DNA from: Legionella_C sp048541585
GTDB lineage: Bacteria; Pseudomonadota; Gammaproteobacteria; Legionellales; Legionellaceae
Direction: 5' to 3'
Length of the DNA stretch: 64,000 nucleotides
Assembly: GCF_048541585.1 (NCBI RefSeq)
Contig: NZ_CP183307.1
Span: forward strand, 1 to 64,000
Within the stretch, counting starts at the first letter, position 1. The number at the start of each line of letters is the position of its first letter. Under the pieces are notes generated by a model. The model had not been told where the DNA came from and did no database searches. It saw only the letters and a list, made by a program, of their open reading frames with translations. This document shows, piece by piece, positions 38,844 through 47,751 of this stretch. Both the position numbers and the translations under genes were made by a program.

Positions 38844-39384
38844 TTATAAAAATAATAATTTTCTTATGTCTATTTTTTTAGATGAATCAAGGGATTTAGG
38901 ATTTAATTTTGATAAAAATAACTCAAAGTTTTTTTGCATTACTTTACTCGTCTGCCATGACTCAAATATTTTCTTTTGAATTAAGATAGTGATTAGAAGA
39001 ACACTAGCTGCTGATCGTTTAAAATAACAGCCTAGAATAGGCAGTCCGTCGGCCATATGAAACTAATTAGACAGAGCGCCATTTTGCACTGAAAAGTAGC
39101 GTGTGTTTTTTGCTTAATTCGCCATAAGTTTGCTGATTGTTTAGCATCATTTATATGGATGCCAAGACCAGGAAGCCAACTGAGCTAATGTTCTTTAAAA
39201 TACTGCCAAATACTTGTATCAGTATCTTTACCTAAAAATTCACCGACTATATCTATTGGAATCACTTCACTACTGAGAGTTTTGAGGCAAAACCTCTTTG
39301 CTTCAATGGCTCTTTTTTGACGATCTTTTTAAATTAAATATCTACCAAGCAATACACAGTAATGATAAAGTCTTCAATTGACAT
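38844..39384 (-). pseudogene. IS982-like transposase relic
   Basis: From 39384 leftward the minus strand reads SIEDFIITVYCLVDI, then KKIVKKEPLKQRGFASKLS, then EFLGKDTDTSIWQYFKEH, then LSWLPGLGIH, then HMADGLPILGCYFKRSAAS, in alternating frames. These are the successive blocks of IS982-type DDE transposases ('RQRGFAPKLSDSEVITMEIVGEFLG...DGLPIPVCxFKRA'). Stops and shifts make it inactive, and the 3' third is unrecognisable. Confidence 0.6.
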
Positions 39385-39489
39385 AGCGTTACTCCTGTAT
39401 TAGCGAACCAAAAATTACATCAAAACGTTGTGTCACTCAATGTTATTCAATATATAGCAGTTACAACAAGCACCACTCTAAGGATTAGT

Positions 39490-39789
39490 ATGCCTTACCT
39501 AATTTACGCACGTGATTTTAATAACATGGATTCTAAACGAGAACAAATACGTGAAGCTCATCGTGAGCATTTACGAAGTATAGGGGACAAATTACTTGCT
39601 TCTGGAGCTTTACTTGATGATGACGGTACAACAGTCATTGGAGGTATCAGTTTAATTGATACTGAAGACCGTGCTGAAGCTGAAAAATTTGCATCCGAAG
39701 ATCCCTATGGAAAAGCTGGTATACGTAAAGAAACATTGATTTTAAAATGGCGGCGAAGATGGTGGAACGGCAATTTCTTGAAAAGTTAA
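39490..39789 (+). CDS. YciI-like protein
   Basis: The start is ATG 39490 (an in-frame upstream extension to 39430 is unlikely). The 99-residue protein has the YCII dimeric alpha/beta-barrel pattern, MPYLIYARDF...REAHREHLRSIGDKLLASG, GGISLIDTEDRAEAEKFASEDPY then AGIRKETLILKWR. Family members are small, often of unknown function, with a conserved His-Asp pair seen here as H..HL and EDPY. There is no operon partner. Confidence 0.8.
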   Translation: MPYLIYARDFNNMDSKREQIREAHREHLRSIGDKLLASGALLDDDGTTVIGGISLIDTEDRAEAEKFASEDPYGKAGIRKETLILKWRRRWWNGNFLKS

Positions 39790-39918
39790 TTCTTAAAAAG
39801 TCGAACATGGCCTTATGATTTAATATGCTTAATTAATTGCATTGATTAATGACATTCACTGATGATTAAAATAGAATCATAAATAAGATAATTATTTCTT
39901 TTAACTTAGAGAATACAA

Positions 39919-40770
39919 ATGTTTGCTATTTCACCTTCATTAGAAATTGGCTCTTACGAATACTTGCTTGATGAAAAAGTATCCTCTTATAAGCAGCTTG
40001 TTGATTTAATGAAAGTAAGTAATGCAGAGCATTTAATTGATTTAGTAGATAAAACCACCGCAGAAGGTTATTTTAATCGCGTATATACAGAAATTAAAAG
40101 AAAGAAGGTCGCTGATTTTAATGTTTTTATGCGTGGAACTGCAGATTATTTATCTAAACTTAATGACGCTGAATATCCCTTGCCACTTTTATATTATCGC
40201 GGCAATCTTGATCTCTTGCATACAAGGGGACTGGCTATTGTTGGTGCAAGAGCTGCGTCTGAAGAAGGAAGGGTAAGAACTAAAAAATTAGTTAAAACGC
40301 TGGTTGAACATGATTTTACAATTATTTCTGGCCTTGCTGCAGGGATCGATACAGCGGCTCATACAGCCGCTATTCAATTAGGTGGAAGAACAATTGCGGT
40401 GATTGGTACTCCCATTACCCATTTTTACCCGCCACAAAATCGTGCTTTACAAGAAGAGATTGCTAAACATCATTTACTTATTTCTCAAGTACCGATTATT
40501 CGCTATGAAAAAGGAAACCCCAAATCCAATCGCTTTAATTTTCCTGAGCGCAATAAAACCATGTCAGCAATTAGTGAAGCGACCATTATTGTGGAAGCAA
40601 GTAATACGTCTGGTTCGTTAAAGCAAGCGAAAGCCGCGCTTAAACAAGGGCGAAAATTATTTATTTTGAATAATAATTTTGAAAACCAACAGTTAACCTG
40701 GCCTCAAAAATTTGAAGATTTAGGCGCAATACGGGTTAAAGATATACAAGACATCTTAAATAACTTATAA
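39919..40770 (+). CDS. DprA/SMF-family Rossmann protein
   Basis: The 283-residue protein has an N-terminal helical region (1-85) and a DprA-like Rossmann fold: LAIVGARAAS (105-114), IISGLAAGIDTAAHTAA (135-151), RTIAVIGTP, then FNFPERNKTMSAISEATIIV and EASNTSGSLKQA. DprA loads RecA on incoming ssDNA during transformation. Here the gene stands apart from competence genes and is followed 3 bp later by a phosphoribosyltransferase gene. The FPERN motif replaces the usual FPxRNR. It is probably a mobile-element variant and not the housekeeping gene. Confidence 0.85.
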   Translation: MFAISPSLEIGSYEYLLDEKVSSYKQLVDLMKVSNAEHLIDLVDKTTAEGYFNRVYTEIKRKKVADFNVFMRGTADYLSKLNDAEYPLPLLYYRGNLDLLHTRGLAIVGARAASEEGRVRTKKLVKTLVEHDFTIISGLAAGIDTAAHTAAIQLGGRTIAVIGTPITHFYPPQNRALQEEIAKHHLLISQVPIIRYEKGNPKSNRFNFPERNKTMSAISEATIIVEASNTSGSLKQAKAALKQGRKLFILNNNFENQQLTWPQKFEDLGAIRVKDIQDILNNL

Positions 40771-40773
40771 GCC

Positions 40774-41406
40774 ATGTATAACTTAATCCAGCTAGAAAGC
40801 TGGGAAATTGAGCAAAATCGTTTTGCCTTATCAGAAGATGATGATTGCTTTTATTATATGCACTACGAGCCAAACTCTGATTTAAATAAAAGCCATGAGA
40901 AGCAAACCATTGTAAACATCAAAATTTCTAAAGAAGAACTAGAGAAAAACCCTAATCGTCTTTATTACAAGGAAAAAGGATTAAGAGAAGTTTCATCATG
41001 GTTGGTCAATACCATTAATAAGCATAAAAGATTGATAGAGGAGTACTTATGGATACCAGCTTATTCATCTAAAGCAAAAACAGACAAATTTTATGATGAT
41101 AGACTTCAAAAAATTTTATCATTAGTAAAAGAAAAAATTCCTGAGTTTAATTGGTTTGACGCGTTTGATGTTAAACAAACCGTTGAAAGCAGTAGAAAGT
41201 CTAACAAAAGAAACATTAACGAAAAGCTTAACAACCTAATTATTGATAGACGTTTTACCCAACATCTAAAAAGCAAAAAAATTGTTATTTTTGATGATGT
41301 CTTAACAACAGGAACTACCTTCCAAGCAGCAAAAGCAAAGTTAAAGGAAGTAGATGATAGCTTCTATATAATCGGTGTTTTTATTTCAAAGACAGTGCAT
41401 AAATAA
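40774..41406 (+). CDS. Phosphoribosyltransferase-domain protein paired with DprA
   Basis: The 210-residue protein has a variable N-terminal region (1-160) and a C-terminal PRTase motif, IVIFDDVLTTGTTFQAAKAK (170-190), with the two Asp and the PRPP loop. The overall layout is like ComF-type proteins but without their zinc-binding Cys pairs. It starts 3 bp after the dprA-like gene and is surely co-transcribed. The substrate is unknown. Such DprA+PRTase pairs outside competence loci have been proposed as conflict-type systems; I recall this only generally and cannot verify it. Confidence 0.7.
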   Translation: MYNLIQLESWEIEQNRFALSEDDDCFYYMHYEPNSDLNKSHEKQTIVNIKISKEELEKNPNRLYYKEKGLREVSSWLVNTINKHKRLIEEYLWIPAYSSKAKTDKFYDDRLQKILSLVKEKIPEFNWFDAFDVKQTVESSRKSNKRNINEKLNNLIIDRRFTQHLKSKKIVIFDDVLTTGTTFQAAKAKLKEVDDSFYIIGVFISKTVHK

Positions 41407-41458
41407 ATCACTTATTAAATATTAATTACATATAGGAAAGTATTAAATTACTTAACAA

Positions 41459-42001
41459 GTGAACAAATCAAAAATGAACAATGTAGGTAACATAGATGAA
41501 AAAGTCAGTTTAGTTCCTTTCAATCCTAAATGGCGTCAAATTTACAAGTCTGAAGTCAATCGCATTAAAAACAATATTGAGTTCATGCATGTTGAACATA
41601 TTGGCAGTACAAGTATCCCTAATATTTATACAAAACCTATAGTAGATATTATGATTGGTCTAGACGATTGGGAAAATAAAGAATCCATTTGTAATGACTT
41701 AATCAATTTAGATTATGAATTTTTTGGTGAGGCCAATGTTCTAGGTAGACTCTATTTCAGAAAGCGTAGTAAAAATAATTTTAATATTGCGTTATGTCGT
41801 TATCAAAGCGAAATATGGATAAATAATATTTTATTTCGCGATTACCTTATTAATCACTTAGATGCTGCTAGGACGTATAGCTCACTTAAAAAAGATATAT
41901 TGAATTCTGGAGAAGATACGTTATTAATATATTCAAGTAGGAAGGCTTCTTTTATTGAGGAAATTATAAAAAAGGCAAAAATAGAACAAAGCCTAAAATA
42001 A
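41459..42001 (+). CDS. GrpB-family nucleotidyltransferase-like protein
   Basis: The 180-residue protein starts at GTG 41459 or ATG 41474. It has the GrpB/UPF0157 pattern: VPFNPKWRQIYKSEVNRI, VEHIGSTSIPNIYTKPIVDI and a late FRDYLINHLDAARTY. This family has a nucleotidyltransferase-like fold (GST then DI) and is sometimes linked to coenzyme A or resistance genes. It opens a four-gene group of small transferase-type enzymes. Confidence 0.87.
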   Translation: MNKSKMNNVGNIDEKVSLVPFNPKWRQIYKSEVNRIKNNIEFMHVEHIGSTSIPNIYTKPIVDIMIGLDDWENKESICNDLINLDYEFFGEANVLGRLYFRKRSKNNFNIALCRYQSEIWINNILFRDYLINHLDAARTYSSLKKDILNSGEDTLLIYSSRKASFIEEIIKKAKIEQSLK

Positions 42002-42218
42002 CGTTCATAGGTATTCTCAAGCACACCTGAGCAGCTAATTTTGATTAGCATACTTATCAGATATAGTAAAAAACAACTTGTGAAAAGCGAGTGGAGTTAT
42101 ATTACAGAAATTAAATACATATTAACTATTAATTTAAATTTTCAATTAAGCACACGCTTTTTGACAAGAATAAAAACCCATATCAATATTTAGCGAAATT
42201 ATGTATTAGAGGTAACTT

Positions 42219-43217
42219 TTGAATAATGAAAATATAAAAGCAATTTGCTCATACTTCGGATTTGGGAAATTGGTAGAGCCTCCTATAAGAGTTTATGGCG
42301 GTTTACTACATAAAATGTGGTACCTTAAAACTAAAGAGGGCGTGTATGCTATTAAAGAATTAACAAAGGACATTAACCTTACGAATCAACTTATAATTGA
42401 TAATTATAATCTTACCGAAGAAATTGCATCTGCTTTTATTGAAAGAGGAATTCCCGCTGTTTGCGCTATAAAGCATTTAGACAACTATTTATTTATAGAT
42501 AAGGGTAAGGGGTTTTTAGTTTATCCTTGGATAGCTGCTAAATCGCTTGATAAAGACGCGATATATGAGCCTCAGGCCCTGCAAATTTCGACTATTTTAG
42601 CGAAGCTACATCAAATAAACTTAAATATACCAGCGCTTATAGCACCACAATTTGATATTCATAAGAGCGATGAAATTATCCAATTAGCTCAAAAATCCTT
42701 TGAATATAAATGTCCATTTTCTAGTCTTCTAAAGAAGCAGCTTAATGATTTAATAAAAGTTAATGAAACGTATCAACAGTCAATAATTACCCTTAGACAA
42801 TATACTGTTGTAAGTCATGGTGATTTAGATCAAAAGAATGTTTTATGGAATGAGTTAGGCAGACCTATACTAATTGATTGGGAGTCTGCACGAAAGCTAA
42901 ATCCAACTTATGAAATTGTGAATGCTAGCTTAGATTGGAGTGGTATTACAACAAAGTTTAATATAAGTCTATTTAATAAAATGATAGAGGCTTATATCAA
43001 TTCTGGCGGTATTATTGATCAAGAATCATTTGAAGTATCCTTTTATGGCGTGTTAGGAAACTGGATAAATTGGTTAATATATAATTTAGAGCGTGCATGC
43101 AATAGTGGCGTATTAGAACAAATAAATATAGGTATAGAGCAGGTAATGCAAGTATTACCAACCATTTCACGACTAAATAAATTAATTCCAGTTTTAGCTA
43201 AAGCAAGCAAAGGATAG
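42219..43217 (+). CDS. APH-family phosphotransferase
   Basis: It starts at TTG 42219 seven bases after GAGGT; no in-frame ATG is near. The 332-residue protein has the aminoglycoside phosphotransferase/kinase-like fold: YAIKELT (ATP-binding Lys), FLVYPWI hinge, catalytic loop VVSHGDLDQKNVLW (about 203-216) and metal-binding ILIDWESA. Members phosphorylate aminoglycosides, homoserine, choline or other small molecules; the substrate cannot be predicted. It is in the same direction as GrpB, AlaX and GNAT genes. Confidence 0.85.
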   Translation: MNNENIKAICSYFGFGKLVEPPIRVYGGLLHKMWYLKTKEGVYAIKELTKDINLTNQLIIDNYNLTEEIASAFIERGIPAVCAIKHLDNYLFIDKGKGFLVYPWIAAKSLDKDAIYEPQALQISTILAKLHQINLNIPALIAPQFDIHKSDEIIQLAQKSFEYKCPFSSLLKKQLNDLIKVNETYQQSIITLRQYTVVSHGDLDQKNVLWNELGRPILIDWESARKLNPTYEIVNASLDWSGITTKFNISLFNKMIEAYINSGGIIDQESFEVSFYGVLGNWINWLIYNLERACNSGVLEQINIGIEQVMQVLPTISRLNKLIPVLAKASKG

Positions 43218-43239
43218 TTAGCAATTAAAGGGATGTAAA

Positions 43240-43878
43240 ATGCGTAAAATTTTTTGGGATAATCCTTATCAACATATCTTAAAGACTAAAGTTACCAGCG
43301 TTGAAGGCAATAGGATTTTATTAAAAGAAACGATAGCTTTCTCATTTTCTGGTGGCCAGGAAAGTGATAAAGCTTATATTAATGGCCACCTAGTCATTCA
43401 ATCTGAAATAGAAGATAAATTTATTTATTATATACTAAACGAAGGACATGGATTATCAGCTGGTGATGATGTTACGTTAAAAATTGACTGGCCTCGAAGA
43501 TATAAATTAATGCGATTACATTTTGCTGCAGAATTGATTTTAGAGTTAGTTACAAGAAAGCTCGGTGCTGAAAAAATTGGTTCACATATTGCAGAATCTA
43601 AGGTTCGAATAGATTTTTTCTATGATAAGAATATTGCGAGTATTTTTGAAGAATTACTAATTGATTATAATAAAATTATATTTGCTGACATGCCCATTAA
43701 GACAGGTTTTTCAGATGAAGCGAATCTAAGACGTTTCTGGGAAATAGAAGGTTTTTCTAAAGTACCTTGTGGCGGAACGCATGTTAAATCAACTGCTGAA
43801 GTAGGATTTGTTTATTTAAAAAGAAAAAATATCGGTGGTGGTAAAGAGCGAATAGAGATTACTTTAGTAGAACCTTAG
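43240..43878 (+). CDS. AlaX-like alanyl-tRNA editing domain protein
   Basis: The 212-residue protein has the tRNA_SAD editing domain, FSFSGGQESDKAYING, the first metal motif RLHFAAELILEL (His94 and Glu98), HIAESKVRIDF and the second motif VPCGGTHV (Cys177, His181). AlaX proteins hydrolyse Ser- or Gly-tRNA(Ala) in trans. The usual HxxxH motif is HxxxE here, so one zinc ligand is altered. The gene lies 23 bp after the APH gene and 1 bp before the GNAT gene. Confidence 0.85.
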   Translation: MRKIFWDNPYQHILKTKVTSVEGNRILLKETIAFSFSGGQESDKAYINGHLVIQSEIEDKFIYYILNEGHGLSAGDDVTLKIDWPRRYKLMRLHFAAELILELVTRKLGAEKIGSHIAESKVRIDFFYDKNIASIFEELLIDYNKIIFADMPIKTGFSDEANLRRFWEIEGFSKVPCGGTHVKSTAEVGFVYLKRKNIGGGKERIEITLVEP

Positions 43879-43879
43879 T

Positions 43880-44410
43880 ATGTCAGTAAATGATGGAAAA
43901 TACACTATGCCATTAGAAATTGAAACTCAACGCACAATATTGCGTTTGATAAGAGAGGAAGATTTAAATCTTGTGGCTGAATTAAATTTAGATCCAGAAG
44001 TGAGAAAGTATTTTCCTGATGGGGTGCAATCGAAGGCGCAAACAAAGCAAAGAATTAATCAGTTTATAGGTTTTTATAAAGAATATGGACTTCCTTGTTT
44101 TGTCATATTTAATAAGGAATCTAATGAATTTATTGGGCGTTGTGGTTTCGGTCCCATAGAGACTGGAGAAATTGAAGTTGGATACCTAATAGCAAGAAAA
44201 TTTTGGGGAATGAATTATGCCTCTGAGGCTTTAAAAGGTCTTCTTAATTGGAGTAAGAAAAATATCAAAGCTGATTTTATTGTTGCTTTTGCTCCCCTAG
44301 AGCACAAAGCATCACACCGTGTGATGGAAAAATGTGGAATGCATTACTATAAAGATGGACTTGGGCATGGTGTAGAATGTAAATTCTATCGAATTAAGAA
44401 CAGTGATTAG
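43880..44410 (+). CDS. GNAT acetyltransferase (RimJ/RimL type)
   Basis: The 176-residue protein has the GNAT fold: ETQRTILRLIREEDL at the start, FIGRCGFGPIETGEIEVGYL and KFWGMNYASEALKGLL (acetyl-CoA P-loop region, W/G-x-x-A-x-EA), and ASHRVMEKCGMHYYKDG. This matches the RimJ/RimL-like group that acetylates ribosomal proteins, peptides or antibiotics. It ends the GrpB-APH-AlaX-GNAT group. Confidence 0.9.
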   Translation: MSVNDGKYTMPLEIETQRTILRLIREEDLNLVAELNLDPEVRKYFPDGVQSKAQTKQRINQFIGFYKEYGLPCFVIFNKESNEFIGRCGFGPIETGEIEVGYLIARKFWGMNYASEALKGLLNWSKKNIKADFIVAFAPLEHKASHRVMEKCGMHYYKDGLGHGVECKFYRIKNSD

Positions 44411-44456
44411 TAGTGTTGTATTAGCGAGTTGAATTCGCGATTAGGATTATTTCCTT

Positions 44457-44484
44457 AAGTCTGATTAGCAGAGTAATCAGACTT
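44457..44484. terminator. Perfect 11-bp stem hairpin
   Basis: AAGTCTGATTA at 44457-44467 pairs with TAATCAGACTT at 44474-44484 around a six-base loop. It lies 46 bp after the acetyltransferase stop, so it may end that transcript. No U-run follows on the plus strand, so rho-independent termination is uncertain. Confidence 0.5.
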
Positions 44485-44633
44485 AGTAAAGATTTTGGAG
44501 AATCTTAGTCGAAGTGCAACAAATCCCTTCTGTAAGCCGCTATTTTACTTCATCAAATAATGCTTACTGTTAATAAGTCTGGCATATTATCACAGACTCA
44601 GCTATCTAATTACTAATTTGCATGATTTAGATT

Positions 44634-45122
44634 CTACTGAAATAATTCAGCGGGTGTTTGATAATCTAAATATTTTAATGGTCTATTGTTAATCTAATAT
44701 GTGAGTTGATTAATTTCATGTGACTTTATAACGTCAATATTGGTTTGCCTTGGCAGCTCAACTCGTAAAATACCATTACCATTTTCAATACAACCTTTTT
44801 CATGAGGTGCGGCTGGATGACAAAAATAAATGCTTACGTCTAAGCAGTCTTTAATCCATCGATAGTTTTGAAATTCAGAGCCTTGATCAAAGGTGATTGT
44901 TTTAATAGCAGACTTAATTGATTTGACAGTTGAGATAAGCGCTAATGCGGTAGCTCTTGCTGTTTTATTCTCATTTTTGATGGCAATTAAATAGCGTGTC
45001 TTTCTTTCCCTTAACGTCAGTAAGTTACTTTTAATACCTCGCTTAAACATCATAAGGTCACCTTCCCAGTGACCAAATTCAAGACGTTCATTAATAACTT
45101 GAGGTCGATTAGTAATAAGCAA
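44634..45122 (-). pseudogene. IS30-family transposase fragment
   Basis: The main frame (44694-45122) carries the IS30 catalytic core: LEFGHWEGDLMMFKRG, LLTLRERKTRYL, ITFDQGSEFQNYRWI and CHPAAPHEKGCIENGNGILR (DDE residues D, D, E). It stops at QLTY-TAG, but the same frame reads on through INNRPLKYLDYQTPAELF to a second stop at 44636. A premature amber therefore removes the last 19 residues. The N-terminal HTH half is missing entirely, so this is a dead fragment. Confidence 0.85.
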
Positions 45123-45176
45123 TTCACTAGGAAATCTTGACTAACGTGCATGACGATGAATAATTTATTGTTTTAA

Positions 45177-46121
45177 CTATATTTTAAATAAGTTTTGGGC
45201 ATTATCACTTAAAATTTTTCTAGCAAGATTTTTTGAAAGCTTTGCTTCCCTTATGTATTGTACCGCTTTAATATATTTATCTTCATTCGCATAAGGATAA
45301 TCTGTTCCTAAGAGTAAATGATCGGCTGGATAAACACTTGCGGCATTTTGCAAGGCTGGAATATGCCCATGAGCTACTGTATCGAACCAAAATTTTTTTA
45401 TAAAATCACTGGGCTTTCCTTTTATTTCGCCTTCGCCCCAATCTGTATATAAATTATCAATACGTTGTGTGATCATAGGCAAATAACCCCCAAGATGGGT
45501 GCTAATAAATCGAATATCTGGAAAACGTGTGGTGATACCAGATAATATTAAATGCAGTACACAGTAAGTGTCCTCAAAGGGAGCCCCAATCATCCAGGTT
45601 AACCCATAAACTTTAGTTTGTTCTCCGGTACAACAACCAGCAGGATGTAGGAAAACAATGGCTTTCCTACGATTTAATTCTGAAAATATTGCTTCAAAAC
45701 GTTTTTCATAGACAATAGATTTTGCCAATACGGTAGTCGTCATAGTAACACCCAGCATGCCTAGTTCGTCAAAACAACGATTAATTTCTTCTAATGATTC
45801 GTGAATATGAGGTAGCGGAAAAATTCCAAAAGCTTGAAAACGTTGTGGGTATTTCGTAATAAGTTGCGCGTAAAGATCATTAGCCATCCTAGCACTGCTT
45901 ATTGCATGCTTTTTATTTATAAAATAAGGGACTTGCGGCACTATAGAAAGAATCTGAACATCTACACCCGCGCTATCCATCAGAGCAACACGTGCTTCTA
46001 ATTCTTTAGGTTTTACTCCGGCTTTCATAAAACGAGCTACATCAACCAGGCTTGCACCTTTATGCTCAATATCGTCAAGATATTCTTTTGGAAAACAATG
46101 GGCATGGACGTCAATAACCAT
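45177..46121 (-). CDS. Amidohydrolase family 2 (ACMSD-like)
   Basis: The 314-residue metal-dependent hydrolase has IDVHAHCFP at 3-11 (metal-binding HxH), AIVFLHPAGC (His), FISTHLGG (His) and HLLLGTDYPYANED (catalytic Asp). This is the pattern of amidohydrolase_2 enzymes such as ACMSD and gamma-resorcylate decarboxylase. The substrate is not predictable. It is transcribed opposite to the neighbouring IS30 and Tn3 relics' surroundings and stands alone. Confidence 0.9.
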   Translation of the reverse strand: MVIDVHAHCFPKEYLDDIEHKGASLVDVARFMKAGVKPKELEARVALMDSAGVDVQILSIVPQVPYFINKKHAISSARMANDLYAQLITKYPQRFQAFGIFPLPHIHESLEEINRCFDELGMLGVTMTTTVLAKSIVYEKRFEAIFSELNRRKAIVFLHPAGCCTGEQTKVYGLTWMIGAPFEDTYCVLHLILSGITTRFPDIRFISTHLGGYLPMITQRIDNLYTDWGEGEIKGKPSDFIKKFWFDTVAHGHIPALQNAASVYPADHLLLGTDYPYANEDKYIKAVQYIREAKLSKNLARKILSDNAQNLFKI

Positions 46122-46362
46122 AGTAATGGCCTCTAATGAACTTACTATTCTTATTTAGTATAGTAGTCAATTGCAAAAATTTATTAACCAATCTATGGTA
46201 GAGAGCTCGTCTTTCAGAAGGCTAAGCCTTCTAAGCATCTTAACTAACTGTAATTGAATCATGCTTTTACTCCTTCCTAGTTAAGCAGAAATATTTTTAC
46301 TTACAATCTAGTTTTTTATATAGTTTTTTATTCTTATTTAAAATTTATAGGAATTAGGCAAT

Positions 46363-46694
46363 ATGCGATGGACCGAAGCAAATATCCCTGATTTAGCTGG
46401 AAAAACTGCGATTATTACGGGCGCAAATAGTGGTTTAGGTTATGAAACAGCAAGAGCATTGGCTGCTCGAGGTTGCGAAGTGATAAAGAGGGTTTTGAGT
46501 TAATAATGGGTACCAACCATTTAGGGACATTTACCTTAGCAGCGCAATTGCTACCCTTATTAAAAGCGGCAAATCAGGCTCGAATTGTTACCGTAAGTAG
46601 CTACTCACATAAATATGCTAAATTAACGCTTGCTGATTTAACGGCTTCCGATACAGCTGAGCAGTTAAAAACCTATGCTAAATCAAAATTAGCA
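46363..46694 (+). pseudogene. Short-chain dehydrogenase relic
   Basis: ATG 46363 starts a typical SDR: PDLAGKTAIITGANSGLGYE (TGxxxGxG NAD motif). The frame then shifts at GCEV into DKEGFELIMGTNHLGTFTLA (NHLG), RIVTVSSYSHKYA (SS) and TYAKSKLA (the YxxxK catalytic pair). The segment between GCEV and DKEG is too short, so roughly 60 codons are deleted. The sequence ends exactly where transposase sequence begins, so the 3' half was lost by a rearrangement. Confidence 0.8.
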
Positions 46695-47657
46695 AAAAAA
46701 TGGGGTGGTGGAGATATCGCTTCTGCTGACGGGATGCGTTTTGTTGTACCTGTTCGCTCTTTGCACTCCGCCCCAAACCCAAAGTACTTTAATCAAAGGC
46801 GTGGCGTAACCTGGTATAATTTACTTTCAAATCAGAGAACAGGCTTAAATGATGTTACGGTACCTGGAACATTGCGAGACAGTTTGATTCTCTTGGAAGT
46901 CGTACTAGAACAACAAACAGAGTTAAAACCTACTCGTATCATGACAGATACAGGTGCTTATAGTGATATTGTATTTGGCTTGTTTCGTCTCCTAGGATAT
47001 CGTTTTAGTCCGCGATTAGCTGATTTAGGAGATGCTCGTTTTTGGCGGGTGGATCTACTAGCCAATTATGGCAAACTCAACACCCTTGCTAAACATCGTG
47101 CAAATCTTGAGCGTATTATTCCTCATTGGGATGACGTGTTACATTTGGTTGGATCTTTAAAACTTGGCCGAGTACAGGCTATAGGAATTATGAGAACGCT
47201 TCAGGTGGGAGATAAACCAACAAGATTAGCACAGGCGATTGCTGAAATTGGGCGTATCGATAAGACCATTCATATGCTTAACTATATTCATGATGAATCA
47301 TGTCGGCGTAGCACGTTATTACAACTGAATTTGACAGAAGGAAGGCATAGCTTGGCACGTTCTGTTTTTCATGGAAAAAGAGGAGAACTTCACCAGCGCT
47401 ATCGCGAAGGGCAAGAAGATCAATTAGGAGTACTAGGTCTTGTGCTTAATGTTTTGGTTCATTGGAACACTATTTATATGGATGCAGCGCTAGATCAGTT
47501 AAAGAACGATAATTTTCCTGTTAATGAAGAAGATGAAGTAAGACTATCACCTTTTGCAAAAGCACATTTTAATATGCTTGGTCGATATTCATTCTCGATG
47601 CCTGATGAGGTAAAAGATGGAAAATTAAGGTCACTAAGAGATCCTAATAATACTTAA
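46695..47657 (+). pseudogene. tnpA: Tn3-family transposase C-terminal part, fused to SDR relic
   Basis: From KKWGGGDIASADGMRFVVPV onward the frame is Tn3-family TnpA: YFNQRRGVTWYNLLSNQ, ELKPTRIMTDTGAYSD (second catalytic Asp), YRFSPRLADLGDARFWRV, EGRHSLARSVFHGKRGEL, RQRYREGQEDQLG-type REGQEDQLGVLGLV (catalytic Glu), and NMLGRYSFSMP. Only about 320 of about 990 residues remain. It is in frame with the upstream SDR relic, so 46473-47657 looks like one chimeric 394-residue frame. It is inactive because the N-terminal two-thirds are absent. Confidence 0.88.
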
Positions 47658-47690
47658 GTCGGTTGGCCGTTCCATTACTCCCCAAGCCCC
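47653..47690. repeat. Tn3-family 38-bp terminal inverted repeat (right end)
   Basis: The 38 bases from 47653 to 47690 read on the minus strand from GGGG to TAAG, with GGAACG in the middle, the typical Tn3-family terminal repeat (GGGG...TAAG, 38 bp). They begin two bases before the tnpA stop codon. No matching left end is seen upstream, in line with the truncation of tnpA. Confidence 0.75.
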
Positions 47691-47751
47691 ACATAGAAAT
47701 GTTATATTAATTCAAATATTATCTAATTTTTAATTAAGCGATAATACTTAA

